Positions 58,375-64,000 of a DNA stretch of 64,000 nucleotides are shown piece after piece. Source of the stretch: Salvelinus alpinus. Its lineage: Eukaryota > Chordata > Actinopteri > Salmoniformes > Salmonidae. The DNA is taken from NCBI RefSeq assembly GCF_045679555.1, contig NC_092087.1, positions 80,035,305 to 80,099,304 of the forward strand. The letters are read 5' to 3'. The stretch's first letter is position 1. The number at the start of each line of letters is the position of its first letter. Under the pieces are notes generated by a model. That model searched no databases. It was not told the DNA's origin and was given only the letters and a program-made list of their open reading frames with translations. Position numbers and translations under genes: made by a program.

Positions 58375-58750
58375 CTGATAAGGCAACAGGGTGATAGTGA
58401 CAGGGGGAGGGGTTTAGAGGAGAGCGATATCTCCCTGACCACCAGCACCACTACGGTAAATGTGAGAAGTTTTAGCTTTTATCATGAAAGGCCACCTTCC
58501 TAATTACTGGGTCATCCATGTTTTGGTGTGTGTGGGTAACGTAGTCTATGGTCACGGATGCTATGTGCTGTCTGTTGTCACATACAGGTGAAGTAATAGG
58601 ATGTAGCACTACAATTCTCTAAAACATGACAAAGTAGTTAGATGCATCCAAATGACTCTATGGAATGAGGATGTTGTATATACTGTATAGACAGGACAGT
58701 ATGTCTATGTATTGTGCATTTATAGTACATACCGCTATATATATACTGTG
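58375..58750. other. Intergenic DNA, no gene recognised
   Basis: AT-rich, with repeated 'tatagacaggacagtatgtc'-like words near 58685-58705. Nothing supportable. Confidence 0.4.
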
Positions 58751-59134
58751 TATATATAGTACCAGTCAAAAGTTTGGACACACCTACTCTTTCCAGGGTT
58801 TTTCCTTATTTTTACTACATTGTAGAATAATAGTGAAGACATCACAACTATGAAATAACACATATGGAATCATGTAGTAACCAAAAAACTTTTAAACAAA
58901 TCAAAACATATTTTATATTTGAGATTCTTCAAAGTAGCCACCCTTTGCCTTGATGACAGCTCAGACATGATTCCACGTATTTATTTTTTTGAACATTTAT
59001 TTAACTAGGCGAGTCCATATGTGTTATTTCATAGTCTTGATGTATTCACTATTAATCTACAATGTATAAAATAGTAAAAATATAGAATAACCCTTGAATG
59101 AGTAGGTGTGTCATAACATTTGACTGGTACTGTA
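58751..59134. mobile_element. Tc1-derived MITE with SINE tail inside
   Basis: Terminal inverted repeats 'agtaccagtcaaaagtttgg' with 'acacacctactc' (left) and 'gagtaggtgtgtca' with 'tttgactggtact' (right) bound a ~385 bp internally deleted element. Inside, at about 58981-59016, lies a minus-strand HpaI SINE tail ('catttatttaactaggcgag'). Confidence 0.85.
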
Positions 59135-59216
59135 CCTGGTAAAATAATGATTAATAAACAACTCTATGGGGGGGCCTATAAAATATTAGACTTTTGAATG
59201 GTACTGTGTGTGTGTA

Positions 59217-60683
59217 TATAAACTCGGCAAAAAAGAAATGTCCTCTCACTGTCAACTGTGTTTATTTTCAGCAACTTAACATGTGTAAATATTTGTATGA
59301 ACATAACAAGATTCAACAACTGAGACATAAACTGAACAATGACTAACAGAAATTGAATAATGTGTCCCTGAACAAAGGGGGGGGTCAAAATCAAAAGTAA
59401 CAGTCAGTATCTGGTGTGGCCACCAGCTGTGTTAAGTACTGCAGTGCATCTCCTCCTCATGGACTGTACCAGATTTGCCAGTTCTTGCTGTGAGATGTTA
59501 CCCCAGTCTTCCACCAAGGCACCTGCAAGTTCCCGAACATTTCTGGGGGGAATGACCCTAGCCCTCACCCTCCGATCCAACAGGTCCCAGACGTGCTCAA
59601 TGGGATTGAGATCCAGGCTCTTCGCTGGCCATGGCAGAACACTGACATTCCTGTCTTGCAGGAAATCACGCACAGAACGAGCAGTATGGCTGGTGGCATT
59701 GTTATGCTGGAGGGTCATGTCAGGATGAGCCTGCAGGAAGGGTGGCACATGAGGGAGGAGGATGTCTTCCCTGTAACGCACAGCGTTGAGATTGCCTGCA
59801 ATGACAACAAGCTCAGTCCGATGATGCTGTGACACACCGCCCCAGACAATTACGGACCATCCACCTCCAAATCGATCCCCCTCCAGAGTACAGGCCTCGG
59901 TGTAACGCTCATTCCTTCGATGATAAACACGAATCCGACTATCACCCCTGGAGAGACAAAACCGCGACTCGTCAGTGAAGAGCACTTTTTGTCAGTCCTG
60001 TCTGGTCCAGCAACGGTGGGTTTGTGTCCATAGGCGACGTTGTTGCCGGTGATGTCTGGTGAGAACCTGCCTTACAACAGGCCTACAAGCCCTCAGTCCA
60101 GCCTCTCTCAGGCTATTGCAGACAGTCTGAGCACTGATGGAGGGATTGTGCGTTCCTGGTGTAACTCGGGCAGTTGTTGTTGCCATCCTGTACCTGTCCC
60201 ACAGGTGTGATGTTCGGATGTACCGATCCTGTGCAGGTGTTGTTACACGTGGTCTGCCACTGCGAGGACAATCAGTTGTCCGTCCTGTCTCCCTGTAGCG
60301 CTGTCTTAGGCGTCTCACAGTACGGACGTTGCAATTTATTTCCCTGGCCACATCTGCAGTCCTCATGCCTCCTTGCAGCATGTTGAAGGAAAGTTCACGC
60401 AGATGAGCAGGGACCCTGGGCATCTTTCTTTTGGGGTTTTTCAGAGTCAGTTGAAAGGTCTCTTTAGTGTCCTAAGTTTTCATAACTGTGACCTTAATTG
60501 CCTATCGTTTGTAAGCTGTTAGTGTCTTAACGACTGTTCCACAGGTGCATGCTCATTAGTTGTTTATGGTTCATTGAACAAACATGGGAAACAGTGTTTA
60601 AACCCTTTACAATGAAGATCTGTGAAGTTATTTGGATTTTTACGAATTATCTTTGAAAGACAGGATTTTTGCTGAGTTTATAT
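59217..60683 (-). mobile_element. Complete Tc1-like element with near-intact transposase
   Basis: Left end 'tataaactcggcaaaaaaga' and right end 'tttttgctgagtttata' are terminal inverted repeats around a 1.46 kb element whose transposase runs leftward from 60423 to 59404. Its right part (59662 on) is duplicated at the window start. Confidence 0.93.
59404..60423 (-). pseudogene. Tc1 transposase, full length with one stop and D-to-N change
   Basis: One frame runs from ATG at 60423 to the stop at 59404, 340 codons, the family's full length, broken only by TGA at 59994-59992 where 'R(R/Q)DWQKVLFTDES' calls for TGG. It has two helix-turn-helix units at residues ~10-110, 'FTDESRF' (first Asp), and 'LQHNNATSHTARSVRDFL', where the family has H-D-N, so the second catalytic Asp is Asn. 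'SLDLNPIEHVWDLLDRRVRA' supplies the Glu. Inactive by two independent lesions, otherwise well preserved. Confidence 0.93.
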
Positions 60684-60780
60684 ATATGTGTGTGTGTATA
60701 TAAACTCAGCAAAAAATATACGTCCCTTTTTCAGGACCCTGTCTTTCAAAGATAATTCGTAAAAATCCAAATAACTTCAC
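60622..60780. repeat. Long inverted repeat at Tc1 junction (copy B)
   Basis: Copy B of the structure at 961-1120, with one A fewer in the homopolymer near 60715. Confidence 0.85.
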
Positions 60781-60827
60781 AGTTTCCCATGCTGTTTTTT
60801 TTGCTGAGTTTATATCTATACTGTATA

Positions 60828-62443
60828 CAGTTGAAGTCAAAAGTTTACATACACTTAGGTTGGAGTCATTAAAACTCGTTTTCAACCACTCCATGTCTTG
60901 TTAACAAACTATGGTTTTGGCAAGTCGGTTAGGACATCTACTTTGTGCATAACACAAGTCATTTTTCAAACAATTGTTTACAGACAGATTATTTCACTTA
61001 TAATTCACTGTATCACAATTCCAGTCAGAAGTTTACATGCACTAAGTTGACTGTGCCTTTAAACAGCTTGGAAATTTCCAGAAAATTATGTCATGGCATT
61101 GGAAGCTTCTGATAGGCTAATTTACATGATTTGAGTCAATTGGAGGTGTACCTGTGGATGTATTTCAATGCCTAACTTCAAACTCAGTGCCTCTTTGCTT
61201 GACATCATGGAAAGATCAAAATAAATCAGCAAAGACCTCAGAAAAAAGAATTGTAGACCTCCACAAGTCTGGTTCATCCTTGGGAGCAATTTCCAAACAA
61301 CTAACGTACCACGTTCATCTGTACAAACGTTAGTACGCAAGTATAAACACCACAGGACCACACAGCCGTCATACCGCTCAGGAAGGAGACGCGTTCTGTC
61401 TCCTAGAGATTAACGTACTTTGGTGCGAAAAGTGCAAATCAATCCCAAAACAACAGCAAACGACCTTGTGAAGATGCTGGAGGAAACAGGTACAAAATTA
61501 TCTATATCCACACTAAAACGAGTCCTAAATCGACATAACCTGAAAGGCTGCTCAGCAAGGAAGAAGCCACTGCTCCAAACTGCCATAAAAAAGCCAGACT
61601 ACGGTTTGCAACTTCACATGGGGACAAAGATCGTACTTTTTGGAGAAATGTCCTCTGGTCTGATGAAACAAAAATAGAACTGTTTGGCCATAATGACCAT
61701 TGTTATGTTTGGAGGAAAAAGGGGGAGGCTAGCAAGCCGAAGAACACCATCCCAAACGTGAAGCACGGGGTGGCAGCATCATGTTGTCGGGGTGCTTTGT
61801 TGCAGGAGGGACTGGTACACTTCACAAAATAGATAGCATCATGAGGATGGAAAATTATGTGGATATATTGAAGCAACATCTCAAGACATCAGTCAGGAAG
61901 TTATAGCTTGGTCACAAGTGGGTCTTCCAAATGGACAATGACCCCAAGCATGCTTCCGAAGTTGTGGCAAAATGGCTTAAGGACAACAAAGTCAAGGTAT
62001 TGGAGTGGCCATCACAAAGCCCTAACCTCAATCCTATAGAAAATTTGTGGGCAGAACTAAAAAAGCGTGTGTGAGCAAGGAGGCCTACAAACCTGACTCA
62101 GTTACACCAGCTCTGTCAGGAGGAATGGGACAAAATTCACCCAACTTATTGTGGGAAGCTTGTGGAAGGCTACCCAAACCGTTTGACCCAAGTTAAACAA
62201 TTTAAAGGCAATGCTACCAAATACTAATTGAGTGTATGTAAACTTCTGACCCACTGGGAATGTGATGAAATAAATAAATAATTCTCTCTACTATTATTCT
62301 GACATTTCACATTCTTAAAATAAAGTGGTGATCCTAACTGACCTAAGTCAGTTAATTTTTGCTAGTATTAAATGTCAGGAATTGTGAAAAACTGAGTTTA
62401 AATGTATTTGGCTAAGGTGTATGTAAACTTCCGACTTCAACCC
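60828..62443 (+). mobile_element. Tss / Sleeping Beauty-type element (copy B)
   Basis: Same element as 1168-2783, with no difference noticed, including both terminal repeats. Confidence 0.95.
61207..62227 (+). pseudogene. Tss transposase pseudogene (copy B)
   Basis: Same broken frame as 1547-2567, with the same early stop and indels, showing the duplication is younger than the element's decay. Confidence 0.9.
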
Positions 62444-64000
62444 TATATATACACACACTGTGTTTCTGGGAACGTTTATTTGTAGATTGCAGTGAGGTTC
62501 TGAGAACCTTTTACTCTGGTTCCTTGAAAGTTTTATGAACACTCTGAGAATGGAAATTATTGGTTATTTGGAGGTTTTTTAATAACTTCCTTACAACTTT
62601 TAATAACAAAGCAAAACATTTGTTTACTGCAAGCACAGATAGCAATTCAATTCCTTAGGCATTAATCATGAAACACATTTATTTTTTTATTGTGACACGG
62701 CATCAGTGAGATTTGACCCTATGATCTTCTGGTTTCTATCCATGGAAGTAGTCCACTGTTCCACTAGAAGGGAGCTAGCATGCCATAGTTTTTTAGACAT
62801 ACAAAAATGTTCATTTTAGTCTGTTGAAACAGACCCCATTTCAAAGGAAACAAGTTATCATTAAGATCAGGTGTGGCCTATTACTGGGCACGGCCAACAC
62901 ATCTGTACACACTTAACAGAGGATAGAGAGAGTTTTGTTGATGCTGAGAACGGAATGTATATGTGTTTTTAAAAAACATTCTTGGAACGTTCTTACGTTT
63001 TCTTGTGTTTTTTTATGGAAAGTTTTATCAACGTTCTCTGAACAATTTGAGAATATAATCACGAAATAACCATAGGTCAACCACGCTCTCACCAAGCTCT
63101 AAGACACATATGGTTGTCTGAAGTTTTTATGTGCTATCTGGGTATAGTGTAGTTTAATCAGTGTGACTAGAGCCAACGTACCATTAACTCTGACAGGACC
63201 ATCAAGCAAAGAGAGACAAATACATGCTCAACCCTAAAGGTCAACCCTAAACCCTACCAGCCGTTTCACCCACCAGACAGACCAGTTCCAAACAAGAACT
63301 AAAAATGACCTGTCTCAGTTATGTCTCAGAGTTCCAGAGCTCTGAGTTCTGAGTGGAGTGTTTTTACTGGGAAGGACATGGTCCGAGTCAACCAATGGCA
63401 ATAACAAGGCACACACCACCACAACTAGGGGGGCCTCGAGAGAGAAACCATAACACCGGTCTGTCTGATGTTTATTTCACTATTCTCCACTCTGGTAATT
63501 GCTCAGAAGTGATACTTATGGAGAAGTTAGGCCTCAAAACCTGTGTTTGGCCCCATCTGTGATTAAAAACACACTCATCCGGGAGAATAAAACGTTTTAA
63601 AAAAGAATTGCGGCTAAGCTTGTTAGTCTTTACTAATCAACTCCAGACCAGACAAGGGAGTATGTTCTGGTAATTGAACAGTAGCAAAACAACGTCTGGT
63701 GCATTGGACAAATCGGGGAATCTATTTTCGGGGGGATTTGTGCAACATTAAGGAGCTCAATGTGTACCTGACTGCAACTTCACTTTACAAGTTCACATAT
63801 GCCGTTTGTGTCTCCCGGGCGGGCAATGTGAAATTGGTCTGTTGTCTGTCTGTAACTGCCCTCTATAAAAGTCCATTGGTCAACGTTAACAACGTTAACT
63901 CTCACCTCGGCCAATCATAGGTGCATATTAGAGTCCAGAGGAATGCTTAATGTTACAGTTGTGTCCTGAATAAACTCTATGGTCTGTACATTTGGCCTTA
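62444..64000. other. Non-repeat part of copy B, no gene recognised
   Basis: Same as 2784-4340. Nothing coding recognised. Confidence 0.6.

Larger units (their letters stand above)
59662..64000 (+). repeat. Direct repeat copy B (pairs with 1-4340)
   Basis: Second copy of the block at 1-4340, same orientation, identical apart from one A fewer near 60715. The match runs to the last base of the window, so the right limit is not seen. To the left, copy B continues into the rest of a Tc1 element (59217-59661); the same sequence may lie to the left of position 1 for copy A. Confidence 0.97.

Overview
The window is vertebrate nuclear DNA from a salmonid fish (trout, salmon or char). Evidence: tRNA-Lys-derived HpaI-type SINEs, a 5S-rRNA-derived SINE, Sleeping Beauty-type (Tss) and several other Tc1 families, fish LINE 3' ends and short hairpin MITEs familiar from salmonid genomes. 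Genes are split into small exons with GT/AG introns. Most open reading frames here are repeat-derived or chance.

Host genes, both on the minus strand: (1) a 31-exon ABC transporter of subfamily C, start codon at 55971 and stop at 24204, exon by exon like ABCC1/ABCC6 and most likely an abcc6 orthologue; (2) CEP20 (FOPNL), whose first three coding exons lie at 21921-21236, about 2.3 kb downstream of the ABCC stop. Same-strand order ABCC then CEP20 matches the human 16p13 arrangement of ABCC6 and FOPNL if ABCC1 is absent between them. A possible last exon of an unidentified minus-strand gene lies at 58374-58215.

Condition of the genes: 17 of the 31 ABCC exons carry small indels or a damaged splice site relative to the length and frame expected for the family, including loss of the NBD1 Walker A lysine. 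CEP20 exon 3 is one base short. Stops in the ABCC exons follow indels; no stop explained only by a base substitution was seen. This means either a very recent loss (for example one ohnologue after the salmonid genome duplication) or an indel-rich consensus sequence.

Layout: 1-4340 is a block repeated at 59662-64000 as a direct copy with one base difference seen; it holds a Tc1 end and a complete but dead Tss element. 4341-21200 is repeat-rich intergenic DNA (Tc1 copies, SINEs, LINE tails, hAT-like MITE, solo-LTR-like insertion, a 100-N gap at 20693-20792). 21236-21921 is CEP20. 24204-55971 is the ABCC gene, whose introns hold a 1.1 kb minisatellite, long CA/GT tracts, an antisense L1-type LINE, other LINEs, Tc1 fragments and MITEs. 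56000-59660 is simple-sequence rich and leads into a near-complete Tc1 element and the repeated block.

No bacterial-type defence system, CRISPR array or novel gene cluster is visible. The most useful leads are the near-identical 59.66 kb-spaced repeat, the state of the ABCC/CEP20 pair, and the nested mobile-element structures.
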